Positions 54,851 to 63,223 of a stretch of DNA of 64,000 nt are shown here, one piece after another. Location of the stretch: positions 248,001-312,000 of the forward strand of contig CANLWS010000003.1 in assembly GCA_947494925.1 (NCBI GenBank). Direction: 5' to 3'. How positions within the stretch are numbered: position 1 is the first letter of the stretch; the number at the start of each line of letters is the position of its first letter. The DNA is from an uncultured Alteromonadaceae bacterium. GTDB taxonomy: Bacteria > Pseudomonadota > Gammaproteobacteria > Enterobacterales > Alteromonadaceae. The notes under the pieces are model-generated. The model was not told where the DNA came from and ran no database searches. It saw nothing but the letters and a program-made list of their open reading frames with translations. The position numbers were made by a program, and so were the translations under genes.

Positions 54851-55408
54851 TTAAGGCATGGTTTTCATAAACTCATTAAATTTGTCCTGGCCTTTTACCA
54901 CCCATGTGGGAGTGGCTTCGCCGGTTCCGGCCAATTGCAACCGAGGATGTTTTTCCACAACACTGCTAAGTACGGCTTCTTGATCAGGGTCCACATCTAC
55001 AAAGAAGACATGATTACCTTCTTTTAAGAATTTCTGAAAACGCTTGAATTGGTAATTGGGGATTTGAATTCCTATCAAGCCACCCTCCCAGGTACAGAAT
55101 CCAAGCACGACTACTGCCAGAAAACCAAAGGGTACCCAGCCAACTGCCGAGGTATGCCAATCCATCAGATAGGCGATAAGCAATACCAATGATGCGCCTA
55201 CAATCCCAACCAATGCGCCGACTTCAGTGGAATGAACAACGTCTTTTTTAAAGACGGATTCGATAGCATGTAAATGATGTTTTTCCACTTCGGCATCATT
55301 TTCACTTAGTACGTGAATCTGCGGCGTACTCACACCGTTACTTTCAAGTTCTTTCTCGATAACTTCCAGGTCGTCCAAATCATCACTAATGTAGTAATGT
55401 CTCAACAT
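54851..55408 (-). CDS. Membrane protein with two TM segments, unknown function
   Basis: A 185-residue inner-membrane protein. The N-terminal 60 residues are cytosolic, a small alpha/beta pattern (HYYISDDLDDLEVIEKELESNGVSTPQIHVLSEND), followed by two TM segments (VGALVGIVGASLVLLIAYLM and VPFGFLAVVVLGFCTW) and a C-terminal soluble part with VFFVDVDPDQEAVLSSVVEKHP. The pattern resembles stress-related membrane proteins with a ferredoxin-like fold. GGGAGAAA precedes the ATG. Function unknown; its closeness to the oxidase operon may be chance. Confidence 0.7.
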   Translation of the reverse strand: MLRHYYISDDLDDLEVIEKELESNGVSTPQIHVLSENDAEVEKHHLHAIESVFKKDVVHSTEVGALVGIVGASLVLLIAYLMDWHTSAVGWVPFGFLAVVVLGFCTWEGGLIGIQIPNYQFKRFQKFLKEGNHVFFVDVDPDQEAVLSSVVEKHPRLQLAGTGEATPTWVVKGQDKFNEFMKTMP

Positions 55409-55518
55409 CGTATTTCTCCCGTTATAGTTAGAGATGTTAATTGGATGTTAACAACTCAAGTATAGCACTGTTCTGGGTTGTATACTTTTTACTCAGATTT
55501 TAAGTTGACAGATCACCA

Positions 55519-56412
55519 TCAGAATAAAATTAGTCGCTGATCTACCAGCAGCAATCCCATAACTACAGGCAGGTAAATAATGCTGGCGAAGAATATCCTC
55601 CGGGCATTTTTCAGACTGTAGGAGCGATAAAAAAGAATGGACAAATATAACAATATGGCACCTGACAATAGGGCTCCGAAGCCAAATAGTCGTTCGCCCA
55701 AGCCAGCTAAGGGGGCAAGTAAGGATATTCCTAGAAGGGCTATGCTGAACACCACAATAATGCTGCGCGTGGCCTGCTCTAATTCCGGATTATCAGGCAA
55801 TAGTTTGTAGCCCCCTCTGGCATAATCTTTACGATATATAGCCGCCAGCGACATGAAGTGAGGGATTTGCCACAAATACATAATACAGGCGAGTACCCAG
55901 GCTTGATTTGAAATTTCCCCCGTGGCAGCTGTCCACCCCATAACAGGCGGAATTGCCCCAGGGATTGCACCAACCAAAACAGCGACTGAATTATAGGTTT
56001 TAAGTGGTGTGTAGATAAACAGGTAGCTGGCAAAGGTCAAGATCGCCAGATATGCGGTGGTCATATTGACACTGAGTATGAGGATAACGATACCTGCCAT
56101 CAGCCAGGTAGTTGTCACTATTATCCCGTGTCCGAGTGAGATTCTCCCACTGGGGATAGGCCGATTTTTGGTCCTGGCCATTCGGGCATCACGTTTATAC
56201 TCCCAACATTGATTGAGACCATTAGCGCCCATGGAACAGAGCATAGTACCGGTAAGCAATCCCAGAAAAACTGGCCAATCCAATTGCTTGGCACTCACTC
56301 CATAACCAATACTTGCCGTAAAAAGTACCAGAAGAGAAAGCCTGAATTTTCCAAGCTCAAGGTAGCCGGTGGGCACAGTTGAGGGCATGTCATTCAATCG
56401 TTGTTTAATCAC
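55519..56412 (-). CDS. ctaB: Haem O synthase (protoheme IX farnesyltransferase)
   Basis: A 289-297-residue UbiA-family prenyltransferase that farnesylates haem B to haem O, the precursor of haem A in A-type oxidases. The conserved Asp/Asn-rich motif is NQCWEYKRDARMARTKNRPIPSGRIS, and eight or nine TM segments follow. A GTG at 56412 or an ATG at 56388 could be the start; neither has a good ribosome-binding site. It presumably serves the nearby oxidase; haem A synthase, Cox11 and SURF1 are not in the window. Confidence 0.9.
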   Translation of the reverse strand: MIKQRLNDMPSTVPTGYLELGKFRLSLLVLFTASIGYGVSAKQLDWPVFLGLLTGTMLCSMGANGLNQCWEYKRDARMARTKNRPIPSGRISLGHGIIVTTTWLMAGIVILILSVNMTTAYLAILTFASYLFIYTPLKTYNSVAVLVGAIPGAIPPVMGWTAATGEISNQAWVLACIMYLWQIPHFMSLAAIYRKDYARGGYKLLPDNPELEQATRSIIVVFSIALLGISLLAPLAGLGERLFGFGALLSGAILLYLSILFYRSYSLKNARRIFFASIIYLPVVMGLLLVDQRLILF

Positions 56413-56503
56413 TGTCTAATAGTAGAACAGGAATTAACCCTGTGCGAATACAAAGCTGATTGAAGGCTTGGGTGAAACAATAAAGCAGATCCAGGGTAAT
56501 TGA

Positions 56504-56534
56504 TTGATCCTGAAATGTTTTTAGTGGTTATAAT
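56504..56534 (+). promoter_or_regulatory. Sigma70-like promoter before the antiporter gene
   Basis: TATAAT (56529-56534), a perfect -10, lies 42 bases before the ATG. The best -35 is TTGATC (56504-56509) with a 19-base spacer, longer than ideal. Confidence 0.5.
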
Positions 56535-56575
56535 CAATTTCAATTAAGGATATATAAGAATCCCAAGAGGCTAGT

Positions 56576-58339
56576 ATGAGTGTGTTAGGTTCTTCAATGA
56601 TATTTCTGGCAGCAGCTGTTGTTGCTGTTCCGATTTTCAAAAAACTGAAGCTGGGTGCCATATTGGGATATCTGGCGGCGGGCGTGATAATAGGGCCATC
56701 GGTATTTGATTGGGTAAATGATCCGGAGACCATTCTGCACTTCGCAGAGCTGGGGGTTGTGTTACTGCTCTTTGTTATTGGCCTTGAGCTGGAACCAGAC
56801 AAGCTTTGGAAGATGCGTTCACAAATCCTGTTTACCGGAGGGGGCCAGTTACTGATAAGTTCATTCATTATTGCCCTTAGTGTTTATCTGATTTTATCTT
56901 TGTCATTGGTCACTTCGTTAGTGGTTGGTTTGGCTGTCGCTCTGTCTTCCACTGCTTTCGCTATTCAACTCATGAATGAACAAAACATCTTGCGCACGCC
57001 GCCCGGTCAACAAGGCTTTTCCATCTTACTCATGCAGGATTTGGCGGTCATTCCAATTTTATTACTGGTCGAGGCATTATCCAGCAATGCTGCAGTTGAT
57101 GGTCCTCAGTGGTGGGTGAGTGTTTTGGCTATTGTTGCAGTGTTAGTGATTGGACGATTCTTGCTTAACCCGTTTTTGCGCCTGGTATCTCGTTACGGCA
57201 GCGCCGAAATAATGACCGCCGCCGCACTTTTGATTGTCATGGCGACAGCGCTCGGCATGCAGGAAGCGGGATTGTCCATGGGCATGGGTGCCTTCGTAGC
57301 AGGCATACTGTTGGCGAACTCTAGTTTTAAACATCAATTGGAAACGGAAATTGAACCATTCAAAGGGTTATTGTTAGGTTTGTTTTTTATCGCCATTGGT
57401 ATGAACCTGGATCTGAGTCTGCTGGTTTCAGAGCCTGTTTTCATAGTGTCGGCTGCCATTCTTTTGGTAGTGATAAAAACAGCTGTGATCTATTCAATTT
57501 TACGTTTGAGCGGCCAAACAAATACGGATTCAATGCGTGTGGCATTAATGTTGTCTCAAGGGGGCGAGTTCGCATTTGTGGTCATGGCTCAGGCCGGTGC
57601 AAATAGCCTGTTTGATGTTCAGATTGCCAGTCAGGTGACCTTGATAGTTGGCCTTTCTATGGCATTCACATCACCTATTGTGATTTTTCACAGCCTGTTG
57701 TTTAACAGCAGAAATTGCCCTGCCGTATACGATAGTGCGTCGGAAACAGATGAACCGCAGGTTATAATCGCTGGCTTTGGGCGATTTGGACAGATTTCGG
57801 GTCGTATTCTGGCGGCAAACCACATCCCTTTTACTGCGCTGGATAAGGATGCAGAACAAATCGAGTTTGTCCGCAAGTTTGGCAATAAGATATTTTATGG
57901 TGATGCCTGCAGACTGGATTTGTTGAAGACGGCTGGCATTGAGCACGCCAGAGTATTGTTGATTGCAGTTGATGATCCTGAAGACGCGCAAAAAATCGCT
58001 TCTCTGGTATGCGAGCATTATCCGAAAATCAGAATTATTGCCAGAGCGCATAATCGCATCGAGTCAATGAAGTTTGCTGAATTGGGCGTGCTGAATTATG
58101 TGCGGGAAATGTTCGAAGGTAGCTTGCGGGCTGCTCGCATACTACTGAAAGAGTATGGCTTCACTGAAGCTGAAGCGGAAAACATGGCCAAAGTATTTTC
58201 TGATCACGATTACATGTTGCTGGAAAGAGCGATCGAACACAATATGGATGAACCGCAGTTAATTGAGAGTAGCAAGCAGGGGCGTGCTGAATTAGAAAGT
58301 TTGTTTGCAGAAGACGAAAGGGATATTGCCAGTCACTGA
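56576..58339 (+). CDS. Kef-type monovalent cation:proton antiporter with RCK domain
   Basis: A 587-residue CPA2-family antiporter. The N-terminal 375 residues contain about 12 TM segments (LGVVLLLFVIGLELEPDKL and ALSSTAFAIQLMNEQN are characteristic). The cytosolic TrkA-N/RCK domain begins VIIAGFGRFGQISGRILAANHI and binds NAD(H)-type nucleotides. The layout matches KefB/KefC, glutathione-gated K+ efflux systems, but no flavodoxin-like KefF/KefG gene is adjacent. AGAGG precedes the ATG. It overlaps the convergent AhpD-like gene by seven bases. Confidence 0.9.
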   Translation: MSVLGSSMIFLAAAVVAVPIFKKLKLGAILGYLAAGVIIGPSVFDWVNDPETILHFAELGVVLLLFVIGLELEPDKLWKMRSQILFTGGGQLLISSFIIALSVYLILSLSLVTSLVVGLAVALSSTAFAIQLMNEQNILRTPPGQQGFSILLMQDLAVIPILLLVEALSSNAAVDGPQWWVSVLAIVAVLVIGRFLLNPFLRLVSRYGSAEIMTAAALLIVMATALGMQEAGLSMGMGAFVAGILLANSSFKHQLETEIEPFKGLLLGLFFIAIGMNLDLSLLVSEPVFIVSAAILLVVIKTAVIYSILRLSGQTNTDSMRVALMLSQGGEFAFVVMAQAGANSLFDVQIASQVTLIVGLSMAFTSPIVIFHSLLFNSRNCPAVYDSASETDEPQVIIAGFGRFGQISGRILAANHIPFTALDKDAEQIEFVRKFGNKIFYGDACRLDLLKTAGIEHARVLLIAVDDPEDAQKIASLVCEHYPKIRIIARAHNRIESMKFAELGVLNYVREMFEGSLRAARILLKEYGFTEAEAENMAKVFSDHDYMLLERAIEHNMDEPQLIESSKQGRAELESLFAEDERDIASH

Positions 58340-58911
58340 TACACCTGACTAGTGGCTACACCCTTTATGTTTTCGTCAATCGGCAGATTTGATGCAAAGG
58401 TATAGGTATTAAAATACAACGCCACAGAAACAAGGGTAGTGATTTCCATCGACTGTATCTGGTCGTAACCTGAGACCTGCAACCGGTCGAAATCATCTTT
58501 TTCCAAGATGCACGTGCTGGTGGCTAACTTTGTTGCCACCTGAAGTGCCACATTGTATGAGTCTGGGATAATGCCCCTGCTTCGATGACAGGCAATGTCT
58601 TGCAAATCCTCGTAACCAAGGGTTTTTGTCATTCTGATAATATTACTGGCATGTAAATCAAGACAGTAGGGTACGCTTCTGTGATAGGCCACTGTGAACA
58701 AAATTAATTCTTGTAACAATGGCGGAAGGTTACCTTCCACTAAAACTGACTTCAACATCCCCCACATACCTCTTGCAAGGTGCGGAGCATCACCTAAGTA
58801 AATCAGCCAATTCGGAGGTGAAGGCATATTAAGAGAGGTGGTAATTTCATCGTATAACTCTCTTAGTTCTGGCGATGCATCCTGATAGAAAACCGGTTGA
58901 TAGTTACTCAT
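58333..58911 (-). CDS. AhpD/carboxymuconolactone-decarboxylase-like protein, one cysteine missing
   Basis: A 192-residue protein of the AhpD-like superfamily. The core helix pair has LLQELILFTVAYHRSVPYCLDLHASNI. Where AhpD has Cys-x-x-Cys-x-x-x-His, this protein has Val-x-x-Cys-x-x-x-His, so the classical disulfide peroxidase-reductase site is incomplete. The start at the ATG at 58911 (GAGAG upstream) is four bases after the diguanylate cyclase stop, so the two form an operon. Biochemical role unknown. Confidence 0.78.
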   Translation of the reverse strand: MSNYQPVFYQDASPELRELYDEITTSLNMPSPPNWLIYLGDAPHLARGMWGMLKSVLVEGNLPPLLQELILFTVAYHRSVPYCLDLHASNIIRMTKTLGYEDLQDIACHRSRGIIPDSYNVALQVATKLATSTCILEKDDFDRLQVSGYDQIQSMEITTLVSVALYFNTYTFASNLPIDENIKGVATSQVYQ

Positions 58912-58915
58912 TCTC

Positions 58916-60172
58916 TCAACCAGCCCGTAAGGATACTTTATTGGCTTTTTTGTTTTTATACATGCGTTCATCGGCCAGCGCAGTCCAAGCATCAATATTG
59001 CCATCCACTTCTGATAGCAAGGCTAACCCGACACTGGCGCCAACAGGGAAGCGCATTGCCAGTCTGACTCTTTCCAAGGCTTTACCAAAACGCTCCAACA
59101 GAGAACTGACAAAAACACTGGAACTTTGGGTGAATATGATGGCAAATTCATCGCCTCCAATCCTGAATGCGATATCGGATTGACGGCCAATTTTGCTCAG
59201 TTCAACTGCCATCAGCTTAATGAAATTGTCACCGGCATTGTGTCCTACATTATCGTTAAGTGGCTTGAGGTTATCCAAATCGATAATGGCTATGGTCCAG
59301 TCACTTTCATTATTGTCTGTGTATTCCTTTTCTACTTTTTGCAAGGCATCAGCGTAGGCATGACGATTTCCTATCCCAGTGAGGCCATCAATTTTGACCT
59401 GTTGCTGAGCTTCTTTCAATTTAACGGTAGCCTTATGAAGTTGAAAATGTGAGGACAGGGCTAAAGTCGCAATATTGATAACTTCTTCAGCCAATGCAAA
59501 ATCCACGTCTCTGTGATCATGCATCGCCATAACATGGCCCAGAGGCTGATTATCGGGCCCACGATAGACCAGACCTGCATAGGTCTTTGCTCCCATCTGA
59601 TGCAGCGCTTGGTAATTCGGAAAAGCAGATAGCACATCCGAATATAAGGTAAATTTGTTGGTATCCACTACCATTTCGCAGGGTGTACCTACCAAATCGT
59701 ATTCGTACTCATCCAGTTTTTTGTTGGTGTCCCAGAAGGACAACACTTCGAGTCTTTTGGGCGTTCTGAACCGAGTTATTGCCACCCAACGCCAGGACAA
59801 ACATTTATAAATTGCTTCAGCCGCCGCCACATAAATATTCTCAGAGTGCTCCAGGGCATCCGTAAGCTTTTTTAATGTCACTTCCGCAATTGAGCTCTCG
59901 ACTCTGGGGGGAGAAATCATGTAAGCGTAGCCAGATTTCAAACCGATTTTCTTAATGAGTTTATCTGCTCGCCAGAACACTGACGTATGTGGGCTAGCAC
60001 CGCGGGCAGCTTCTTCAATTAGCGTTTTTTTAAATTCTTCGGAAAAATACTCAAACACCCGATTTTTAAAAACCACCTGGTTGTTTTCAGAAAACACAAT
60101 GATTCCATCAATAAGATGATCAAAAAGTGTGTAGCAGCTCGACGTTTCGAGCATTAATTCTTGATTGTTCAA
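58916..60172 (-). CDS. Diguanylate cyclase with PAS/GAF-like sensor region
   Basis: A 418-residue soluble GGDEF protein. The N-terminal 100 residues resemble a PAS domain (LFDHLIDGIIVFSENNQVVFKNR); residues 110-250 a GAF-like domain (AAEAIYKCLSWRWVAITRFRTPKRLEVLSFWD). The GGDEF domain starts IDGLTGIGNRHAYAD, with active site FRIGGDEFAIIF and an RxxD inhibition site (RQSD) five residues before it. The start is a TTG at 60172, supported by AGGTG seven bases upstream; the later ATG has no such site. Co-transcribed with the AhpD-like gene. Confidence 0.9.
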   Translation of the reverse strand: MNNQELMLETSSCYTLFDHLIDGIIVFSENNQVVFKNRVFEYFSEEFKKTLIEEAARGASPHTSVFWRADKLIKKIGLKSGYAYMISPPRVESSIAEVTLKKLTDALEHSENIYVAAAEAIYKCLSWRWVAITRFRTPKRLEVLSFWDTNKKLDEYEYDLVGTPCEMVVDTNKFTLYSDVLSAFPNYQALHQMGAKTYAGLVYRGPDNQPLGHVMAMHDHRDVDFALAEEVINIATLALSSHFQLHKATVKLKEAQQQVKIDGLTGIGNRHAYADALQKVEKEYTDNNESDWTIAIIDLDNLKPLNDNVGHNAGDNFIKLMAVELSKIGRQSDIAFRIGGDEFAIIFTQSSSVFVSSLLERFGKALERVRLAMRFPVGASVGLALLSEVDGNIDAWTALADERMYKNKKANKVSLRAG

Positions 60173-60453
60173 ATAATTACACCTGTATCGCCAAGACTCG
60201 TATTAAAAGTAGAAGAACGGATAGCAAAGTACAAAATTTCACCATTCTTTTACGGAAGTTGGCTACTTTCAGATCGAAAAAATTCAATAAACCTGAGTGT
60301 TTTTTTGAGATATGTTGTGAATGGAAGTCATACCAAATAGTAGTGATATATGATCAGCTCAGTGGGAATTAAAGCGTTTAGGCAAGGCACTATTTGCAGG
60401 TCTAGTGCCAGTGCCTGGCGCGAACTAAATCAAAAATAGTTAACACAGCATAA
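60173..60453. other. Intergenic stretch before the TGA-interrupted relic
   Basis: About 280 bases in which I see no gene, terminator or repeat. It carries the promoter of the diguanylate cyclase gene. Confidence 0.5.
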
Positions 60454-60699
60454 ATGCTTTTTAAACCCATAGAATACGCACCTCAACAACACGATTTCTT
60501 TGTTGCACGACATTTGAAAGACTACCAGTATTACTTCAGTCGTGCGCCGTGAACTCATGTCCCTGAGGCTGCGCTGAGTGATCACAGATCATTACTGTTT
60601 GGTATTAGATGTCGGTGAAATTTTCAGGCTTTGGAGCGTATTACTAATTCGCTGAATGAATCTTCAGCCCAGGATACTTATGATCTGCGTTTTGTCTGA
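60454..60699 (+). pseudogene. Small reading frame broken by two in-frame TGA codons
   Basis: From an ATG at 60454 one frame runs 81 codons to a TGA directly beside the convergent GntR gene, interrupted only by TGA codons at 60550 and 60616. The three pieces read as coding-like sequence: MLFKPIEYAPQQHDFFVARH..., THVPEAALSDHRSLLFGIRC... and NFQALERITNSLNESSAQDT.... Both TGA codons could arise from CGA (Arg) by one transition. I do not recognise the family. A decayed gene is the simplest reading; recoded TGA is unlikely. A chance frame cannot be excluded. Confidence 0.4.
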
Positions 60700-61347
60700 T
60701 TAAAACTGCATTTTTTGTAACAAGTGAGATACCAGAATTTCACCCGCTTCTGAAATGTGCGCCTTCAGTATTTGTTTTGCTTTGGTGATTTGTTTATTTT
60801 TAATGGCCGTGAGCAGTTGATAATGTTCTTGTTGGCTGGTTTCAAGATAGTCAAGTTCCAGGGAATGATAACCAATGTATCGGCTGCACTGCTGATGCAA
60901 ACTAGCGATAGTGTTAAACAGTGTAGGCCGCTCGGCGGCCTGATAAATGCATGCATGAAACTGCCAGTTCAGCTCTCCCTGCTGGTGGATATTACTGTTT
61001 TTAGATTGATCAATCTGTTCCAGAATATCCTGAGCCTGACCTAATATCTGATTATTTATCTTCGGGATGCCATGATTAAGTATGAGGGGTTCAAGATACA
61101 TGCGCATTAAATAAAGATCTTCTGCTTCGGTAGCACTGAGGGCAGGGATCATAACTCCTCGCTTTCCGCAATCTGCCAGCCAGCCTTCGTTTTTCAGGCG
61201 AGTGAGCACATCTCTTATGGGGATTCGACTGACCTCATATCGCGTGGATAATTCTGTTTGTTTAAGTGCTGTAGCGACAGGCAGTCGATTATCAAGAATG
61301 TCACCTTTGATTTGTTGATACAGCCGGTTAGCGTGTTGTTTTTCCAT
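60700..61347 (-). CDS. GntR-family regulator (FCD domain)
   Basis: A 215-residue FadR/VanR-type GntR regulator. The HTH is LPVATALKQTELSTRYEVSRIPIRDVLTRLKNEGWL; the FCD domain follows (EDLYLMRMYLEPLILNHGI, LNWQFHACIYQAAERPTLF), with His and Asp residues expected to bind a metal and a carboxylic-acid ligand. It begins six bases after benE on the same strand, so benE and gntR form an operon. Palindromes with GTATAC cores upstream of benE are the likely operators. Confidence 0.9.
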   Translation of the reverse strand: MEKQHANRLYQQIKGDILDNRLPVATALKQTELSTRYEVSRIPIRDVLTRLKNEGWLADCGKRGVMIPALSATEAEDLYLMRMYLEPLILNHGIPKINNQILGQAQDILEQIDQSKNSNIHQQGELNWQFHACIYQAAERPTLFNTIASLHQQCSRYIGYHSLELDYLETSQQEHYQLLTAIKNKQITKAKQILKAHISEAGEILVSHLLQKMQF

Positions 61348-61353
61348 CGATCT

Positions 61354-62523
61354 TTAACTTCTTTTTTGCATCGCTTGCGCAATAAGGCCCAAAATAATTC
61401 CCCAGAATGCCGAGGCTATGCCCAAAAATGTTATACCTGAGGCTGTAACCAAAAAGGTAATCAGGGCCGCGTCTCGGTATTTGTCTGACGTTAACGCACT
61501 GCTTAAGCTAACGCCAATGGTACCAAGTAACGCCAGCCCGGCCAATGCCGCTATCAGAGCAGAGGGAAACATGGCAAATAGCCCGACTACTGTTGCGGCG
61601 AACAGGCCAGCAATGAGATTGAATATGCCAGTTGAAATACCAGCGATGTAACGCCGTTTTGGATCTGGGTGTGCTTCTTCACTGGTACAAATCGCCGCAG
61701 TGATAGCCGCCAAATTAAAAGTGAATCCACCGAATGGGGCGAGTATCAGATTGATCCCGCCGGTAGTGGTTAAAACAGGCGACACCGGTTGTTGTGCATA
61801 GCCACTGGCTTTCAATGTTGCTACACCGGGAAGGTTTTGCGATGTCATTGTCACAATAAATAGGGGGATGCCGATGCCTATCAAGGTGCTGAATTCAAAG
61901 GATGGAGTGACCCATATTGGCTTTGCGAGCTCAAAAGTCAGCTGTTCAAAATTCAGGGTTTGTTGCCAGAAACAATAGATAAAACCTACCGCTAGAACCG
62001 CCATAATGGCATAGCGAGGAACCAATCGTTTTGACAGTAAATAGGTAGCCAACATCAATATCACCAGAACTGGCTCTGTTTGAAGTGAGGTAAATACACC
62101 AAGCCCAAACTGAACCAGAATACCCGCCAGCATTGCTGAAGCAAGGGCCAGTGGAATGCTTTTGGTCAAACGATCAAATATGCCGGTCACACCTACAATT
62201 AATATCAGTATCGCGACAAACACGAATATACCAATGGCTTCTTCAATGCTGGCATTTGTCAGGCTACTTGCCAGCAGTGCCGCACCTGGTGTCGACCAGG
62301 CAATGATGATCGGACGCTTGTAATAAAACGATAACCCGATACAACCTAGCCCCATACCAATACCCAACGCCCACACCCAGGAAACAATCATTTCCGGGCT
62401 GGCACCAGCCGCCTGAGCGGCCTGAAACACGATTGCCATAGCGCTGGCAAACCCTATCAGCACTGCAACAAAGCCTGCGCTTAGCGCAGAAAGACTGAAA
62501 TCCTGTTTTAATCGGCTGAGCAT
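61354..62523 (-). CDS. benE: Benzoate/H+ symporter family transporter
   Basis: A 389-residue BenE-family membrane transporter with about 11-12 TM segments. The N-terminal LIGFASAMAIVFQAAQAAGASP and the segment IIIAWSTPGAALLASS are characteristic of BenE, as is FGGFTFNLAAITAAICTSEEAHPDPKRRYIAGI. The natural substrate may be benzoate or another aromatic acid; no benzoate catabolic genes are in the window. The ATG lies directly beside a GTATAC site, with no clear Shine-Dalgarno. Confidence 0.92.
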   Translation of the reverse strand: MLSRLKQDFSLSALSAGFVAVLIGFASAMAIVFQAAQAAGASPEMIVSWVWALGIGMGLGCIGLSFYYKRPIIIAWSTPGAALLASSLTNASIEEAIGIFVFVAILILIVGVTGIFDRLTKSIPLALASAMLAGILVQFGLGVFTSLQTEPVLVILMLATYLLSKRLVPRYAIMAVLAVGFIYCFWQQTLNFEQLTFELAKPIWVTPSFEFSTLIGIGIPLFIVTMTSQNLPGVATLKASGYAQQPVSPVLTTTGGINLILAPFGGFTFNLAAITAAICTSEEAHPDPKRRYIAGISTGIFNLIAGLFAATVVGLFAMFPSALIAALAGLALLGTIGVSLSSALTSDKYRDAALITFLVTASGITFLGIASAFWGIILGLIAQAMQKRS

Positions 62524-62525
62524 TT

Positions 62526-62555
62526 GTATACCAAAATTAAAAATGTATACATTTT
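62526..62555 (-). promoter_or_regulatory. GntR/FCD-type operators upstream of benE
   Basis: A perfect 16-bp palindrome AAAATGTATACATTTT (62540-62555) has the GTATAC core common for FCD-type GntR operators. A second GTATAC core (62526-62531) lies 19 bases away beside the benE start codon. Binding by the co-encoded GntR protein would repress the operon until its ligand appears. Confidence 0.72.
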
Positions 62556-62692
62556 ATAACCTGTTTGAAATTATAAGAAAAGCTTTATTTGAAGATAATG
62601 GAGATTAAAATTGTGACTTAGATAACGCGTTCAATAGGTTGTTGAGGAAAAACGCTGATGACTAATCTCAGAGTGACTACAAAATGCTGTGA

Positions 62693-63217
62693 CTAGGCTG
62701 TAATGTTGCAGTAGCAGCCTTCACTATCGCTGACAATAAACGGCGTTTGCTGAAGGTTAGTGGCTATTCTGGCCAGAATTTTATCCACCAAGCTATTTGC
62801 AGAGTTACAAAAATAACCTGAAGAATAGGGGCCGAAGTAACTGAGTTTCCCCTCACTATTGAAGATCAATATTGCAGGAGCCGAGGGAAGTATTTGAGTA
62901 GGAAGGCCGGCTTGCTCAGTTGTTAACTTCACTGACCTGAAGGATAATTGATTCAATTGTTTGTCAAGTCGATCCACATGTCTGTTGTTAGCGAAATTGC
63001 ACCGACAATTTTCGGCCTGGATGTGAATTCCGGTGCTTTCGACATTTCCCAGTTTCGCTTTGAAATGAGCTTCGACTTGTCTCTCAAACTCCGTCGACAT
63101 AGCGCTAATATGCAAGCTATTGTCCGGATCAAAATGGCGAAGCTGCTGCAGCGCAAAATAGGTCAGGGCAGCCAGACATAAGCAAATCCATGAGACTAGT
63201 AGCAGAATATTGCGCAT
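62693..63217 (-). CDS. DUF6436-type thioredoxin-like membrane-anchored protein
   Basis: A 174-residue protein with an N-terminal TM anchor (ILLLVSWICLCLAALTYFAL) and a periplasmic thioredoxin-like part. Cysteine pairs occur in ENCRCNFANN (CxC) and near the C-terminus in EGCYCN (CxC), with a single Cys in GYFCNS; PSAPAILIFNSEGKLSYFGPYSSG fits the cis-Pro region of a thioredoxin fold. It resembles the DUF6436 family of Alteromonadales. GAG precedes the ATG. It follows the chemotaxis receptor gene by six bases, so the two are co-transcribed. Confidence 0.72.
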   Translation of the reverse strand: MRNILLLVSWICLCLAALTYFALQQLRHFDPDNSLHISAMSTEFERQVEAHFKAKLGNVESTGIHIQAENCRCNFANNRHVDRLDKQLNQLSFRSVKLTTEQAGLPTQILPSAPAILIFNSEGKLSYFGPYSSGYFCNSANSLVDKILARIATNLQQTPFIVSDSEGCYCNITA

Positions 63218-63223
63218 GCTAAC

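Noticed and set aside
60454-60699. Selenoprotein or TGA-recoding gene
   Set aside because: The TGA positions sit in non-redox contexts (after AP and after RCR), there is no visible selenocysteine-insertion stem right after them, and CGA-to-TGA decay explains both.
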